Source: Prorocentrum cordatum (lineage: Eukaryota; Sar; Dinophyceae; Prorocentrales; Prorocentraceae). From it: a DNA stretch of 64,000 nucleotides. The notes beneath the pieces were generated by a model. That model saw only the letters and a program-made list of their open reading frames with translations, was not told the DNA's origin and made no database searches. A program made the position numbers and the translations under genes. This document shows, piece after piece, positions 41,138 to 51,109 of this stretch; the stretch's first letter is position 1; every line of letters starts with the position of its first letter. The stretch is from NCBI GenBank assembly GCA_963575745.1, contig CAUYUJ010015028.1, positions 32,501-96,500 on the forward strand. The letters are read 5' to 3'.

Positions 41138-41262
41138 ACATCGCTCGGACGTGTGCACTTGTTCTCGGCGGTTGCCATCTAGGAACCTGTTGGGCCCTCT
41201 TGCGTCAAAACGCACGCACGAAGCCGACAAATGCACGGGGAATGGACGTCCGAGCGACGGCG
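41138..41262. mobile_element. Family E hairpin element, copy 3
   Basis: The left end, ACATCGCTCGGACGTGTGCA, and the right end, GGACGTCCGAGCGACGGC, are inverted repeats. The interior CTTGTTCTCGGCG and CACGCACGAAGCCGACAAAT match copy 1 at 5238 closely. Confidence 0.65.
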
Positions 41263-41547
41263 AGTCTTAGGGTGGTCGAGTCGTCCCGCCAGAGTCTTGC
41301 TCTGGCCTGGAAGAACGCGACCTTCCCCTGCCCCGCAGGCGCGCTGTTGTTTGTGTTCCTTTCCCGACTTCGGCGGCCCTCGCCAGGGTCCAGGGCCGTC
41401 AGAGAGCGACCCGGCACGAAAGGGCGGCCCTGGGGAAAAGGGGCCAGGAATTCCGAGGACGCCGTACTGAACAAGTACAAGCTGCATCGGATCGGAACTC
41501 TGTGCACACTTTGGGCACGATTCGCTGTCCGGCCAGATGCTCGGCAC

Positions 41548-41752
41548 GAGCGAAATTGGTGCGGAAAGAATGGGTACAATGCCCAACAGCAGTTCCTGTT
41601 CATTTTGAACAGGACTCGCTGTCCGCGCCGCCGCGGCCTGTGTCCATTTGAGACAGAAGGCCGCCTGCCCAACAGCGGCCGCTGTTGGTTTCGGACAACA
41701 TTTGTTGTTGGGCATTGTGTCATTTTTTCCGTACCCATTTCGGGCGTCCAAA
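41548..41752. mobile_element. Hairpin element, single copy
   Basis: The left arm, GAATGGGTACAATGCCCAAC, pairs imperfectly with the right arm, GTTGTTGGGCATTGTGTCAT then TTTCCGTACCCATTTC. The loop holds CGCTGTCCGC and AACAGCGGCCGCTGTT, the latter a further palindrome. No target duplication was identified. Confidence 0.45.
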
Positions 41753-42154
41753 GATGCGAGCGTAGCGGACCGCGATGTTGGTTCTGGTGGGCCGACACGG
41801 GTACGAAACGAGTTGGGACGATATTTCGGGAGGCATTTGCCGGGATGCTTTCGTGGGAACGACTCTGGGCGATAAGGAACTATGTTGCCGGATTCGGGCA
41901 GTTTGCCGTTTGAGGCAGCATTAGGTTGTCATTCGGCAAAGGATTTAGATATTAGGGCCGATGTTGAATCCCACCTCCCAGGATCTGCAACCCTAGGACG
42001 TCTGATCGCTTGTAGCCTCCCTCCGATATCTTGTCTTGGTCGGAAGTGGGGTGATGATCGTCGAAAGTCGGGGCAGTCGCAGTCGCAGCAGGAGGAGCCG
42101 TCGTCGCCGTCAGTTCCGTCGGTCCACACAGTTGCACGGCGAGGCGGGAGGAGC

Positions 42155-43040
42155 GTTTCCTTCCTCCTCCTCCTCCTCCTCCTCCTCCGCCCACCTCCTC
42201 CTCCTCCTCCTCCTCCCTCCTCCTCCTCCTCCTCCTTCTCCTCCTCCTCCTCCTCCTCCTCCTCCTCCCGGTCGCCAGGCAAGGAGATGTGCGGGGACTT
42301 CCGCAGGGGCGTCTGCCTGCGCGGCGACCGCTGCAAGTACTCGCACGGGCAGGCTGCCAACGGCGCCGCTGCAGGACATCCGCGCCACGGCCCGTCTGCC
42401 CACCCGCGGGGGCAGCGACGTCAGCGGAGAAGAGGGCGATGGAGCCGATGTCGGCAGCACCATCCTCCTCCTCCTCGTCCTCCTCCTCCTCCTCCTTCTC
42501 CTCCTCCTCCTCCTCATCCCCCTCCTCCCTCCTCCTCCTCCTCCTCCTCCTCTCCCTCCTCCCTCCTCCTCCCCCTCCTCCTCCTCCTCCCCTCTTCCCT
42601 CCTCCCTCCTCCTCCTCCTCCTCTCCTCCTCCTCCTCCTCCTCCTCCTCCTCCTCCTCCTCCTCTCCTCCTCCTCCCCCTCCTCCTCCTCCTCCTCCTCC
42701 TCCTCCTCCTCTCCTCCTCCTCCTCCTCCTCTCTCCTCCTCCTCCTCCTCCTCCTCCCTCCTTCCTCCTCCTCCTCCTCCTCCTCCTTCTCCTCCCCCTC
42801 CTCCTCCTCCTCCTCCCCCTTCTCCTCCTCCTCCTCCTCTCCTCCTCCTCCTTTCCGCTCCTGCTCCTCCTCCTCCTCCTCTCTTCCTCCTCCCCTTATC
42901 CTCCTCCTCTCCTCCTCCTCCTCTCCTCATCCTCATCCTCATCCTCATCCTCATCCTCATCCTTCTCGTCCTCCTTCTCCCTGCGCTTGTCCTCCTCCTC
43001 CTCCTCCTCCTTCTTCCTGCGCTCGTCCCTGCGCTTCTCC
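42155..43040. repeat. Long CTC (GGA) array with interruptions
   Basis: CTC triplets dominate from about 42162 to 42270 and 42460 to 43010, ending in (CATCCT)n (about 42928-42962). Read on the minus strand, the end at 42960-43060 gives a charged frame, HFREKRRDERRKKEEEEE, which could be the edge of a real acidic/basic coding region, but it dissolves into the array. All other long frames are poly-Ser/Pro/Leu or poly-Glu/Arg artefacts. Confidence 0.8.
42287..42376 (+). CDS. Possible exon: CCCH zinc finger
   Basis: Starting at the ATG at 42287, the frame reads MCGDFRRGVCLRGDRCKYSH, a C-x7-C-x5-C-x3-H zinc finger (Cys 2, 10, 16; His 20), followed by GQAANGAAAGHPR. Such fingers bind single-stranded RNA. 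It is preceded by a long CTC tract ending CCGGTCGCCAG nine bases before the ATG, which looks like a splice acceptor (cis or trans). After about 30 codons the frame loses meaning and runs into another CTC array, so a 3' exon boundary, a fragment or a pseudogene are all possible. The right limit given is where the frame stops looking coding. Confidence 0.4.
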
Positions 43041-43619
43041 CTGAAGTGGCAGGAGGCTGTCAGGCAACGTGGCGTGGACACAGATCCTTCCTGCCTCCTC
43101 GCCCGCCTCGAGCGCCAAAAGAGTATTCCGAGCCTGGAGGCTTGCCGCGTCGATCGGGCCCTGGGAGGCGGGGCTCCTTCGACACACGGGATGTGGTCCC
43201 TGAGCACGATGGGAACAGCATCACCCTCGCTCGTTCTCGTGATCGTTTTTTATTCATTGTGCTGCCGATCGGCGCGGGCCCTCGCACCCCCCCTCGCACC
43301 CCCCCCTCCATGGAGTAGATCTGGGCTGTTCTGGGCGGCGTCTGTTTCAAGCAGGGGAGTCTCCCCCAGAGGACGCGCGGTTCCGAACCGCCACGCTGAG
43401 CAGAGGTCCGGAGCCAGGACCCTCCCCTCCGCGCATCCCCCCCCCCCTTCCGCCCAGTGTCGCCACGTGGCACAAGAGGACGCCCACGCCGGTCCCTCGC
43501 CCCTCTCCCTGCCAGGAGAGGGCCCCTCGGCCGAGAGCGGCCCGCCGAGGCCCTCGGGGGGAGAGGCCCCCCCTCCCCCCCCTCCCGAGGCCGCCGGAGG
43601 GGTCCGCCCCCCCCCTTCG

Positions 43620-43695
43620 GTGCCCCTCCTCCTCCTCCTCCTCCTCCTCCTCCTCCTCCTCCTCCTCCTCCTCCTCCTCTTCCTCCTCCTCCGCC
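43620..43695. repeat. (CTC)n microsatellite
   Basis: A near-perfect CTC run at about 43626-43690 between GC-rich sequence (CCCTCCCCCCCCTCCCGAGG on the left). No gene nearby. Confidence 0.9.
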
Positions 43696-43749
43696 CACGC
43701 CTCGGCCTTCAGGGGAGCAGTCGGGGGCAAGGACAGCGGGGGGATGGGC

Positions 43750-43912
43750 GCAAGTCGGGCGCGTGCCTCTACGGGAGAAGCATGCAAACATATGAAAGCG
43801 CAGTAAGCTTGAGACGATGCGTCTAACGCTTTTGTTTCCATGAGGGAGTATGTGTTGACGATGTTTAACGTTTCGCCCGAAATTCCCCTGTAGGGGGACA
43901 GGCCCGACCGAA
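43750..43912. mobile_element. Family A hairpin element, copy 4
   Basis: The left end, AAGTCGGGCGCGTGCCTCTA, and the right end, CCCCTGTAGGGGGACAGGCC then CGACC, are inverted repeats. The left flank GGATGGGCG resembles the right flank GGATAGGCA (7 of 9). It is directly followed by the next copy, so the two are in tandem. Confidence 0.6.
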
Positions 43913-43921
43913 GGATAGGCA

Positions 43922-44081
43922 CAAGTCGGGCACGTGCCTCTACAGGAGGAATGTGCATAAGTATTCAAAAAATAGTATGGGGACGACTGTGTGACTATTC
44001 TTGAGTATGCTTGCATATTTTTGGAATATGTTTTTCGTTGTTCGTCCAAGCTCCGCCTGTGGGGGGACATGCCCGACCTGA
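43922..44081. mobile_element. Family A hairpin element, copy 5, with 9-bp TSD
   Basis: The left end, AAGTCGGGCACGTGCCTCTA then CAGGAGGAATG, and the right end, CTCCGCCTGTGGGGGGACAT then GCCCGACC, are inverted repeats. GGATAGGCA flanks it perfectly (43913-43921 and 44082-44090). The interior is AT-rich (TATTCTTGAGTATGCTTGCA). Confidence 0.75.
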
Positions 44082-44091
44082 GGATAGGCAT

Positions 44092-44246
44092 AGGGGGGAT
44101 GCATCGACCCCCAATCGCCCGTGGATCCCCGATAGGGGTCCGATAGCCCCACCCCGCCCAGGAAACCGCGGATTTTCACTATCGGGGGCCTCTCGCCGAT
44201 CTCTATCGACGACGTATCGCTGGTTCTGGGTCGATGCATCCCCCCT
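44092..44246. mobile_element. Family C hairpin element with perfect 19-bp TIR
   Basis: AGGGGGGATGCATCGACCC at 44092-44110 is the exact reverse complement of 44228-44246. The interior has CCGATAGGGGTCCGATAGCC and TTCACTATCGGGGGC, which also pair. A diverged full copy is at 59877-60024, and interior-like fragments lie at about 37975-38075 and 50400-50490. No coding capacity. Confidence 0.75.
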
Positions 44247-44249
44247 GTG

Positions 44250-44840
44250 CCCATTCCCCCGTGTCGTTGCCCCTCAAGCAAGTCCTTCCGCGCCACGGCC
44301 CTGAGCGCCCCTAGGCCGGTGGGCCGCGAGCGGCTCGCCGAGGCCCTCGGAGGCTCCCTGCCCCCCCCCGAGGCCCCTGGAGGTCGCCCCCCCGCGCGCC
44401 CCCTCGCCGCTCGAGGCCGACTCCAAGAGCATGTCGCTTTTTCTCCTGGACTGGGCGATCGCGGCCGTGATCGGCCCTCTTCCGCCCTCCTGGCCCCCCC
44501 ACGGATAGCGTCACGCGATGTTGCCTACACCTGCAGAGATTGATTGCGGATTCCCCGGGGATGTCCCAAGATTTCCGGCGGTTTGCCGCCGTGATGTGAT
44601 CGGGGGGGTACGAAATCCACCCCCTCCCCCGATCACGCCCGTGATCGCGAATAGTAGGCAGGCTCATGCAATCAGAAATAAAACATTGCGACACTATTCC
44701 CTAGATACTCACAAAGGCAAGCTCTTCACGTCTTGCGGACCCCCCTCGGCTCACGCATAATCGCTGCCCGTTAGAGAGCTGGCGGGAGGTAGGAGGGAGA
44801 GGCACACATAGTGAGTCAGAGCGGGCAGCCATGGTGACCT
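44250..44840. other. No gene seen
   Basis: GC-rich, then mixed sequence. A short palindromic pair (GCGATCGCGGCCGTGATCGG near 44455 and CCCCCGATCACGCCCGTGATCGCG near 44630) could form a hairpin of about 190 bp. Nothing else was recognised. Confidence 0.35.
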
Positions 44841-45165
44841 GAGGATGTGGAGGAGGAGGGGGGAAGAGCAGGAAGAAAAGGAGCAGGCGGAGGAGGAGGA
44901 ACAGGACGAAGAGGATAAGGACGACGACGAGAGGACAAGGAGGAGGACGAGGAGGGCAATCTCGAGGAGGACGACGAGGGCAAAGACGAGGAGGAAGAGG
45001 ATGACGACAAAGACGAGGACGAGGACGAGGAAGAGGACGAGAACGAACAGGATGACGAGGAGGAGGAAGAGGAGGAGGATCAGGAGCAGGAGGAGGAGGA
45101 GGAGAGGAGAACGACGAGGAGGACGAGGACGAGGAGGATGAGGACGAGGACTCTGGCAGCCATCC
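44840..45165. repeat. GGA/GAC triplet array
   Basis: GGAGGA, GACGAC and GACGAGG triplets run almost continuously. Glu/Arg/Thr-rich and Ser-rich frames on the two strands follow from it. Confidence 0.8.
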
Positions 45166-45740
45166 GGAGATCTTCTTGAGGCCCTCTTGGAGTCCTCTTG
45201 TGACTCTCTCGGGGCCCTCTTGGGCAGCTCTTGCGTTTCTTTGGGGGGGTCTTCTGGGGTGTCTTTGGGGGGTCTTGGGGGCCTCCTGGGGGCCCTCTTG
45301 GGGCTCTCTTGGAGCCCTCTTGGGAGCCCTGGAGGACATCCTGGGGCCTGGGGCCATCTTGGAGGCCATCGATCAGAAGGTGTGGTTTCCCGATTTGCCT
45401 ACCCCTGGGGCCATCAAAATCGCTTCGTGGGGCCCTCTTGGGACGCTCTTGGGGACGTGCGGAGGGCCTCTTGGGCCCCTCTCGGTGCTCTTTTGAGCCA
45501 TCTTGAGGCCCGAAGAGCACATCGGAAGCGAAAAGACGAGAAGGCAGACATCACTGCTCTCATCTTGGTGTCTGAAGGATTCGGGCCTCTTGAGAGGGGC
45601 CTTGGGGGGCTCCGAGAACAATTGGAGCCGTCTTGGAGCGGTCTTCGTGGCTTCTTAGAGCATGTTGAGGGCCATCTTGGAGGCCATCTCGGAGCATCGG
45701 ACGCCCTCTTGGAGCTACCTCTGGCCATCGTGGGCGCCTT
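45165..45740. repeat. CTCTTGGGGCC-type degenerate repeat
   Basis: Dense GCCCTCTTGG, TCTTGGAGCC and GGCCATCTTGGAGG motifs with 10-15 bp spacing. Same family as at 3300, 6505, 51110, 61375 and 62940. Confidence 0.6.
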
Positions 45741-45929
45741 GACCGCTCGCGCCCCCCCCCCCTCCCCCCTAACAGAACGACTCCGAGGGGGAAGGGGGAG
45801 GTCTACCCCTTCTCGAGAGGAAGAGGGCTTTCAAGAGAATAGAGAGACATCTTTAGGCAAGTTGCGCCCAGAGGACTGGTTGCATAGGTCATGATAGCGA
45901 TACGTTGAAAGGCTTCCAAAATTGGACAT

Positions 45930-46208
45930 GCTTCGGCTTACGCGCAGACAGACTCCCCAGGTAGTCTGAGCTGGCCTCAACAGGCCCCCCGAGTAGCCCC
46001 AGCTGGCCTCAACAGGACCCCGGGGGCGGTCTCAACACCTTGGCGCCGCCTCCAGCGGCGCCCCTGGAGCGCTCCGCGCCGTTGGGTTGGGGTGTCCAGA
46101 CCGCCCCGTACTTCTCGAAGGGCGTGCTATGGTCAGCTGGGACTACTCGGGGGACCTGTTGAGGCTGGCGGATCTCCCTTGGGGGGGAGTCTGTGTGCAA
46201 CCCGAAGC
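45930..46208. mobile_element. Hairpin element with long imperfect arms
   Basis: The left arm (GCTTCGGCTTACGCGCAGAC, AGACTCCCC, GGCCTCAACAGGCCCCCCGA, GTAGCCCCAGCTGG) pairs with the right arm (CAGCTGGGACTACTCGGGGG, ACCTGTTGAGGC, GGGGAGTCTGTGTGCAACCC, GAAGC). The centre has GGCGCCGCCTCCAGCGGCGCC. Arms are about 90 bp. Single copy here. Confidence 0.6.
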
Positions 46209-46692
46209 TTTCCCAATAGTGTTGCGTTCAAAGGTTTCATGATTTCCTAGATCTTCTAACGTTCCACAGTTCCCAGGATTTTGCAGAAGCCCGAGTGTTC
46301 CACACGAGAATCAGGAAGCGATTGCCACTGGATGCTGCGAACTTTCTGGAACGCGCTTTGAGCCAATCGCATCATGGCATCATTCTCGTCTTACACTTGC
46401 TCCTGCCCACCCTATCGTCCACACAGGCGCCCACGGCGACGGCAGACCCGGAAACCGGCCCTGCCCGACGGCGGGCCGACACCGACAGGCCCCCGCCAGC
46501 CTGCCTACAGTACGGCGATGCGGCGCGGCCGACCTGCGAACCGCCGAAGCGACAGGACCGCGGGCACCCATGCCTGCGACCACCTGCGAACCTGAGTTTC
46601 CCCGGCGGATCAAGTCGCCGCTGGGATATCGGACACCCCCGTTGGGGATCACTTGGCTGCAGACATCCTTGGAGTTCTGCGCCCCAGTCGTG
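46209..46692. other. No gene seen
   Basis: Non-repetitive. A plus-strand frame of about 200 codons from 46295 is Pro/Arg/Ser-rich and runs into the GGA array of the next element, without a domain. Confidence 0.35.
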
Positions 46693-46872
46693 CTTCATGA
46701 TGGGCCGATTTCCCACCACGACTACCATAGGTAGGAGAGGAAGGAGGAGGAGGAGGAGGAGGAGCAGGGGGAGGAGGAGGACGAGGACGAGGAGGAGGAG
46801 GAGGACCTCCCCATCCTCCCTTATCCCCCGTCCTACCTCTGGTAGTGGTGGTGGAGATTTGGCTCATCATTC
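46693..46872. mobile_element. Family F hairpin element, copy 3
   Basis: The left arm, ATGATGGGCCGATTTCCCAC then CACGACTACCATAGGTAGG, pairs with the right arm, CCTACCTCTGGTAGTGGTGG then TGGAGATTTGGCTCATCAT. The loop is a (GGA)n array. It is the most diverged of the three copies. Confidence 0.6.
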
Positions 46873-47394
46873 CAGAAACCTGACCTGCAGGGGCATTATC
46901 TAGGATAGCGATTAAGAGTTGCCCGGGGCGCCGTCACGCAGTAGCGCCCTGGGCGATGACTAGTGCATCGGAGTACCGGCCTGCTCGAGGGCGTCGTCGT
47001 CGTCGTCAGTGAGTTCAGTTGACTGTCCTCTCCAATATCTTCCCCAGCGGCATGAAACTGTTTTCTGAGCACCGTCGTCCTCGTCTCCAAAGCTGCCCCC
47101 CCCTCCACCCCTTCCCACGCCACTCGCCAGACAGACAAGACGGATCCCCCACGCGGGACGCCACCGCAGTATCAAATGTGAGCGTCCTTGTGTCCCCTCC
47201 CCAACCTCTCCTTCTCCTCACCTCCCCCCCTCCCCCGTCTTCTCCTCACCCCCTTCTCCCCTATCCTCCCCCACGTCTTCTCCTATTTGTGCTACCTATC
47301 CCTCCTCTGCCTTCTCCTTCTCCTCCTGGCGCTCCCGTCGCAGACCCTGCCTCCCGCGCCATTTCTCGTGCCAAGGACCTGCAACAAACAGTTC

Positions 47395-47705
47395 ATGATC
47401 AGGAGGAGAAAGGAGGAGGAGGAGGAGGAGGAGGCCGAGGAGGAGGAGGAGGAGGAGGAGGAGGAGGAGGAGGATGGGGAGGAGGAGGAGGAGGATGAGG
47501 AGGATGAGGAGGAGGATGAGGAGGATGAGGAGGAGGATGAAGAAGATGTGGAGGAGGAGGAGGATGAGGAGGAGGATGAGGAGGAGGAAGAAGAGGAGCA
47601 GGAGGAGGAGGAGAGGGGGGTGGAGAGAGGCGATCAGGGGAGGAGGAGGAGGAGGAGGAGGAGGAGGAGGAGAAGGAGGAGTAGGAGGAGAAGGCGTGGG
47701 AGGAG
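47395..47705. repeat. GGA/GAT microsatellite
   Basis: (GGA)n with GATGAG interruptions over about 300 bp. The poly-Glu/Arg and poly-Pro/Ser frames are artefacts. Upstream (46873-47395) is CT-rich with nothing recognised. Confidence 0.85.
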
Positions 47706-47711
47706 GATGCG

Positions 47712-48378
47712 AGCAGGAGGATCAATTTGCCTGGCGAAGGAGCCAACTATGTGCAAGTGGAAGTACCGCAGTTGTTGGTATCGCCTTCGGTGGAGCTCCC
47801 TATGGAGCCACGAAACGTTGTGATGGGTGGGGGAGGCGCATGTGGACACCGCCACTGGGGCCTTATGTGGAGCCCACTCTGGGGCCACGCAACGCTGTGC
47901 CAGGCAGGTGAGACAGATGTGGACACCGCCACTGGGGCCTTAGGTGGAGCTCCCCGCCAAGGGGGCCTTAGTTGGAGCCCCCTATGGGGCAACGAATCGC
48001 TGCGCTGGGTTGGGGAGACGCATGTGGACACCATCACTGGGGCCTTAGGTGGAGCTCCCTATGGGGCCACGAAACGCCGTACTCGGTGGGGGAGACGCAT
48101 GTGGGCACCGCCACTGGGGCCTTCGGTGGAGCTCCCTGTGGGGCCACGAAATTCTGTGCTGGGTGGAGGAGACGCGTGTGGACACCGCCACCGGGGCCTT
48201 AGGTGGAGCTCACGTTGGGGCCACAAAATGCTGTGCTGGGTGGGTGAGGCAGAGGCAGGGATGGGAGGAGGGAGGAGGGAGAGGAGGAGGAGAGGAGAAG
48301 AAGAGGAACGAGGAGGAGGACCGCGGGGCGCTGCCTTCTCAAAGCGAGGACCCAATACCAAATGATGTTTGGGAAAAC
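47712..48378 (-). repeat. Satellite-bearing unit, third copy, reversed
   Basis: On the minus strand it begins near 48378 with TTGGTATTGGGTCCTCGC, like CCATCCTGTGGTGTTGGGTCCTCG at 25300. It ends near 47712 with TTGGCTCCTTCGCCAGGC, like GGTTGGGTCCTTCGCCAGGC at 26114. Between them is a ~75-bp tandem with GGAGCTCCCTATGGGGCCAC, ACGCATGTGGACACCGCCAC and TGGGGCCTTAGG. The terminal sequences match the composite at 25154-28011, but the internal satellite differs in length and sequence. Confidence 0.6.
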
Positions 48379-48379
48379 A

Positions 48380-48394
48380 GGAGCAGGAGGAGGA

Positions 48395-48427
<33 letters not shown>

Positions 48428-48485
48428 GGAGAGGAGGAGGAGGAGGAGGAGGAGGAGGAGGAGGAGTAGGAGGAAGTGGAGGAGC
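48380..48485. repeat. GGA microsatellite
   Basis: AGGAGGAGG over about 100 bp with few interruptions, directly outside the reversed satellite unit. Confidence 0.85.
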
Positions 48486-48849
48486 AGGACGGGAAGGGAG
48501 CAGAGGAGGCGGGGGAGGGAAAGCAGGAGCAGCAGGAGTCCCCCCTCGTCTCCCTGGAGGTCGAGGGGCTCGACGGGGGCCCCGCAGCAGGCGGAGCCGC
48601 ATCGCGAGGAGCCTGCAGGCAGCAGGAGCAGGAGACAGACATGAGGAGCAGCAGCAGCGGGAAGGCGGATCCTGCATCGGTGGTTCTTCGATCTGAAGGG
48701 GCTTATTCCCTAGACAGCTTGTCTGCATGGTTGTGTGCCTGATGTCTCGACGAAGCGATGGAGTGGTCTGCCGGCGCTGTGTCAGAGACCAACGCCGAAG
48801 TCGGCACGGCACGAAACTTCCGTATGCATGGGGCTGGAGGAGTGCACGG

Positions 48850-49135
48850 TTTCCCCCCGGGGCCGTAGGCGACCCGAGGAGGACGAGGAGGAGGAGGAGG
48901 AGGAGGAGGAGGAGGAGGAGGAGGAGGAGGAGGAGGGGGAGGAGGAGCAGGAGGAGCAGAAGGAGCAGGAGGAGGAGGAGGAGGAGGAGGAGGAGGACGA
49001 CGAGGAGGAGGAGGAGGAGGAGGAGGAGGAGGAGGAGGAGGAGGTGGAGGAGCAGGAGGAGGAGGAGGAAGAGGAGGAGGAGGAGGAGGAGGAGGAGGAG
49101 GACAGGTCGCCTGAGCCCTTCGGAGAAACCCTCCA
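48850..49135 (+). repeat. Family H: GGA array with conserved flanks, copy 2
   Basis: The left flank, CCCGGGGCCGTAGGCGACCC, and the right flank, CAGGTCGCCTGAGCCCTTCG then GAGAAACCCTCC, enclose about 230 bp of GGA triplets. The inner ends GGCGACC and GGTCGCC are inverted relative to each other. Confidence 0.65.
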
Positions 49136-49321
49136 GGCCGGAGGAGCGCAAGAGCGGTCTGCAGGTCGCCCGCCGTGCGCCCGCAAAAGACGCGCCCGGA
49201 CCGCCGCGCGCGCAGGCGGCGCCGCCACCGCCGCGCTGCTCTCCAGCCTGGCGGCCGCCTCGGGCTCGCGAGCGGCCCGGCGCCTCCGCCCCACAGCCCT
49301 CGGGGGTGGACGGACCTCCTA

Positions 49322-49471
49322 CCCTGACACGTCGATGAGCGAATCGGCCGTTTTCGGCTCGCGAGGGGGCGTCGCGGCCGTCATTTTTGCGTGTCCAGGT
49401 CCGTCGGTCTCGGTCCTGGGCCGTTATCACTAAAGGGAGTTTTTTTCAAGGGAGGTTTGTCCACCGCCGAA
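49322..49471 (+). repeat. Dispersed repeat pair, copy 1 (partner 58971-59120)
   Basis: CCTGACACGTCGAT, GGCCGTTTTCGG, GAGGGCGTCGCGGCCGTCAT, TGTCCAGG, CGTCGGT and AGGGAGGTTTGTCCACCGCC are shared in order with 58971-59120. The pair is colinear over about 150 bp with abrupt ends. Function unknown. Confidence 0.7.
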
Positions 49472-49534
49472 GCCCGGGGACAGCGTCAGGCAGGTGGTGA
49501 GTCGGTCGAAGAAGGAGGCAAAAACATACATAGA

Positions 49535-49700
49535 CATAAGTTTAAGCTTTCGGCGCTCCGCGCGGATGTCTCGGATCAGCGCAGGGCCCCCCCTCTGGCG
49601 GCGCCTCCGGCGCCGCCCCTGGCACGCTCCGCGCGCCGGGAAGGGGGGTCCAGCGCAGATCCAAGAAATCAGCGAGGAGCGCCAAAAGTTTATGTTTATG
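49535..49700. mobile_element. Family G hairpin element (TIR GGCGCTCCGCGCGGA), copy 1
   Basis: The left arm (CATAAGTTTAAGC, TTCGGCGCTCCGCGCGGATG, CTCGGATCAGCGC) pairs with the right arm (GCGCAGATCCAAGAAATCAG, CGAGGAGCGCCAAAAGTTTATG in part). The centre is GGCGGCGCCTCCGGCGCCGC. The copy at 53493-53648 has the same layout. Confidence 0.6.
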
Positions 49701-50242
49701 GCGTTTTTTTCTTCTTCTTCTTCTCCTTCTTTTTCTTATTCTTCTTCTTCTAGTCAGAGAAGTTTCCGCTCGTCTTTGATTGATTGTAATAGCGTGCAAG
49801 TAGCGCCCAAGAGTGACCACTAGCGTCCAATGGCGACATGGAACGGAGATGCGTGGTGTCCGCTTTGCACGCGATCGGGCGAGCTATTGGCACCATGGGC
49901 GCGACTAGAGGCTTCCGAGTGTTGCTTCCTTACGTCAGGGGAGGAAGCGGCTCATGTTGGCATCGGAGTCGTGGCAGGGGAGGGGTGATCCGGGGCCAGC
50001 CTCAGGGGCGGATGCGTCGACCAGGGCCGCGCGTTCTCGGAATCGAGTCCCGAGGTGTTCCGGGGCTCTCGTGGAGCCTCGGCGGTTCTGCAGCCGCGGG
50101 GTGGACCCCAGCAGCTGCGCCTCGCCGAAGGCGCCCTGGGGCTGCCCGGAGCGTCCCGAACGGCCGGGGGGACGCATTGACCCGGGGGCCCGATGGCCCG
50201 GTGGCCCGTCCGGCCCAGGATCTCGGGGGCGGAAAAGAAGGG

Positions 50243-50418
50243 GATGATGATTAGGGGGGGGTGGATATCATGGCGGGGGCCACGATGTTTCCCCAGATGT
50301 TATGGCGCCTCTTCTTACTTCATTACGTCCCTGGCCTCCCCGCTGGGCCGCGCACATGGCGCCGGTCATGATTTGCACCCCCCCTCTTGGACACCCCCCC
50401 CTTGGCCGCTCCCGAAGG
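50243..50418 (+). repeat. Dispersed repeat pair, copy 2 (partner 7155-7322)
   Basis: Contains TATCATGGCGGGGGCCACGA, GGTCATGATTTGCACCCCCC and TTGGCCGCTCCCGA. Colinear with 7155-7322. It is followed by family C-like interior sequence (about 50420-50490). Confidence 0.65.
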
Positions 50419-50510
50419 ATCGCGAGGTTCGCTAGCCGGGGGCCTGTCGCCTAGCTCTCGGCGAGGTATCGCCAACTCCAGGCCGATGTTTCCCCGCTCA
50501 GAGCCTTACG

Positions 50511-50630
50511 TCGGGCCCGTCCCTCTACAGGGGGAAAATTCAAAGATGGTCAACAAAAATAGTCTGGGGACGATTTTTCCACTGTGTTTTGGGCAATTGT
50601 TGGTGCATGTTTGGACTATTGCGACGACCT
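50511..50630. mobile_element. Family A hairpin element, left half only
   Basis: GTCGGGCCCGTCCCTCTACA, GGGGGAAAATTCAAAGATGG and AGTCTGGGGACGATTTTTCC match the family. The right end (CCTGTAGGGGGACATGCCCG) is missing, replaced near 50630 by GCGACGACCTTACGG. A truncated copy. Confidence 0.55.
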
Positions 50631-51109
50631 TACGGTCGGTGCCGCCGACCCTGAATGGCGCCGACGACGACGAGCCAATTCCAGGTCGATGTCTTCCCCC
50701 CTGGGCCGGTCCCCCCCCCTCCCCCGAGTTGTGCTTCACCCCAGCGCGCACGAGCGCGCGTGCGCGCCCGAGCGCAAGTCCCGCCACCGTGCCATGGCCC
50801 AGCATTCTGGGTGGCCGCTGTTCGGGAGGCGCACCGGAGGGCGGCATGCTATAGACGCGTGGTGGAACCCCTCCAGCCCATCCATCCAGAAACGATGCAC
50901 AACTCGTTGATCAGGGATTTGAGGAGAATGCTGTTGAAGAAAGGTTTCGGTAGGACGTCGTACCCCAAGAGGGTGAGGATGGAGGAGGAATCGGAGGAGG
51001 AGCAAGATGATGAAGAGGAGGAGTAGGGAGATGGGGGAGGGTCGGAGGGACGATGAAGGAGGAGGAACAGGCGGATGAGGAAGATGACGAGGAGGGGGAG
51101 GGCGAGCAG

